Assembly: GCA_022827625.1 (NCBI GenBank)
Contig: JAJEIE010000033.1
Span: forward strand, 248,001 to 312,000
Source: Candidatus Poribacteria bacterium
GTDB taxonomy: Bacteria; Poribacteria; WGA-4E; WGA-3G
Direction of reading: 5' to 3'
Length of the DNA: 64,000 nt
Below the pieces are notes generated by a model. The model did no database searches, was not told the DNA's origin, and saw only the letters and a program-made list of their open reading frames with translations. The stretch's first letter is position 1, and each line of letters opens with the position of its first letter. Below, piece by piece: positions 62,745 to 64,000 of the stretch. Made by a program: the position numbers and the translations under genes.

Positions 62745-64000
62745 TTAATGCTGCAAATTACAAAGCGAATTCGGTTGTTGCCCTTCAATAAATGCTTCAG
62801 TGTGAATGTTCTCTTCGGGGCAATCTACCCTTTTGAGAAGCCCACTCTTTTTATCAATGTCTCGGAAAACAATACCCTCAGGCACCGGAAATTCCTTATG
62901 GGGTCCGCGCGCCGCATCAATTACAAATTGCGCCCAGATTGGCAGTGCTGCTTTCGCCCCCTCTTGGTTGTAATTACGGCGACTTGACCGATTTTTATCG
63001 AATCCGACCCAAACCCCGACGACCAGATCCGTGGTATAACCGACGAACCACGCGTCTACGTTGTCATTGGTCGTTCCCGTCTTGCCCGCTGCCGGTCGCG
63101 TCATGCCCATTATGTGTTTCGCACGCCTACCGATTCCGTTTTGAATTACATTCTCTAAAGACGTAGTAATCTGATACGCGATCTTTTCATCTAAAACACG
63201 GGCGCGTTCGACCTGATGGTCTTGGGAGGGATAGATTACGGTTCCCGTTGTGTCAAGGATATATTGAATATGTACCGGCTGCGTCTGGGTTCCGCCGTTT
63301 GCAAAGATGCCATACGCCGAGGTTAACTCAAGGACCGTCATGCCGGACGCACCTAAAGAGAGGGCAGGCTTTGGGTCCATTGGGCTCTTAATACCCATCC
63401 GTTTCGTTAAATCGACGACGCGATTGATGCCTTCCCAAATACCGTTGTCGCCTATTGGTGTCTCCAAGACTGCCCTCGCCGTCGGGACGTTAATCGATTT
63501 GGTGAGTACATCGCGCATCGTGACGTTTCCCCTAAATCTTTCGGTATAGTTTCGAGGATACCACGTCTTCTGTCCAGGGAATGGAACAATCCCCCATCTC
63601 TTATCAGGGATAACTGTTGCAGGCGTTATGATTGACGGGTCTTCTAATAGAGAAGCGAAAATAATTGGTTTAAAGGCAGATCCAGGTTGCCGTCGTGCGC
63701 TTCCAATAGCACGATTGTAGTAATTAATCTCCGTCTCCGTGATGTGGTAATCGCGCCCACCTACCATCGCTTTAACATGACCTGTTTTGGGTTCAAATGC
63801 AATCAGGGCAGCTTGTAAATAACTATTAATTGGATCAACACCGTGTGGATTCCGTTTATTTGCATCATAATTCGGTAGGCTTCTTGGCGCGTAGGTCTTA
63901 TCCATATAGCGGAGATGCTTTGCGACTTCCCGTTCAGCGACGGCTTGCATAGACATATCTATAGTCGTGTAAACCTTTAGACCGTCACTATACAATTTGT
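62745..64000 (-). CDS. Penicillin-binding protein 1A-type, transpeptidase part (N-terminus beyond window edge)
   Basis: About 418 codons visible; the frame is open to the right edge. The section YSDGLKVYTTIDMSMQAVAE is the linker to the transpeptidase. RQPGSAFKPIIFASLL carries the active-site SxxK (S-A-F-K), TKSINVPTARAV the SxN and RPAAGKTGTTNDNVDAWFVGYT the KTG motif. The missing N-terminal half should contain the glycosyltransferase domain. The enzyme cross-links peptidoglycan in the periplasm. The end of the gene is NSLCNLQH-stop at 62745. Confidence 0.9.
   Translation of the reverse strand, partial: KLYSDGLKVYTTIDMSMQAVAEREVAKHLRYMDKTYAPRSLPNYDANKRNPHGVDPINSYLQAALIAFEPKTGHVKAMVGGRDYHITETEINYYNRAIGSARRQPGSAFKPIIFASLLEDPSIITPATVIPDKRWGIVPFPGQKTWYPRNYTERFRGNVTMRDVLTKSINVPTARAVLETPIGDNGIWEGINRVVDLTKRMGIKSPMDPKPALSLGASGMTVLELTSAYGIFANGGTQTQPVHIQYILDTTGTVIYPSQDHQVERARVLDEKIAYQITTSLENVIQNGIGRRAKHIMGMTRPAAGKTGTTNDNVDAWFVGYTTDLVVGVWVGFDKNRSSRRNYNQEGAKAALPIWAQFVIDAARGPHKEFPVPEGIVFRDIDKKSGLLKRVDCPEENIHTEAFIEGQQPNSLCNLQH

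Overview
The window looks like chromosomal DNA from an uncultured bacterium, most likely of the Candidatus Poribacteria type. I infer this from a large exported protein ending in an NYPNPFNPETWIPYQL sorting/FlgD-like domain, a PorV/UPF0164 outer-membrane protein, a characteristic mix of phytanoyl-CoA dioxygenase, Gfo/Idh/MocA, Ldh_2, mandelate-racemase and amidohydrolase genes, and many short palindromic repeats. No rRNA, tRNA, CRISPR array or intact transposase was seen.

Layout. 0-6.8 kb: two tandem paralogues of exported HAF-type repeat proteins (one runs off the left edge). 7.1-14.1 kb: catabolic and cell-surface genes (Ldh_2 dehydrogenase, periplasmic binding lipoprotein, sulfotransferase, Gfo/Idh/MocA, HAD hydrolase, TolB-like protein, exported protein of unknown function). 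14.3-25.8 kb: an accessory, defence-like island. It holds two decayed copies of the same restriction-modification methylase, a two-gene unit with an ADP-ribosyltransferase-like protein between them, then a 1209-residue sacsin/Hsp90-type ATPase carrying an Hfq/Sm-like domain, a SNF2 helicase, and a separate small protein with the same Hfq-like domain. 25.8-43.5 kb: polysaccharide export, zinc-ribbon, amidohydrolase, flippase-like membrane protein, MFS transporter, PorV, PhyH, enolase-superfamily enzyme, lipoproteins, ELM1-like glycosyltransferase, DegT aminotransferase, DCC-lipase maturation factor fusion, IMPase and cyclase. 43.5-52.6 kb: a core run on the + strand (cca, site-2 protease, scpA, scpB, thrC, apt, xylA, cstA). 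52.6-54.9 kb: small regulatory/membrane genes. 55-64 kb on the - strand: isochorismatase-like, an M16 peptidase pair, a rubredoxin-like protein, uvrB and the transpeptidase half of a class A penicillin-binding protein that runs off the right edge.

A second layer is superposed on the genes. It consists of more than twenty REP-like hairpins whose stems differ completely in sequence but which share a GTAG foot on one side. Nearly all point the same way, several are tandemly amplified, and some supply the stop or apparent start codons of neighbouring genes.

The most interesting candidates for an undescribed system are the helicase / sacsin-ATPase / Hfq-like module (18.0-25.75 kb) and the ADP-ribosyltransferase-like pair (14.47-15.63 kb) set between two restriction-modification wrecks. 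Family calls rest on motifs recognised by eye; no database search was run.
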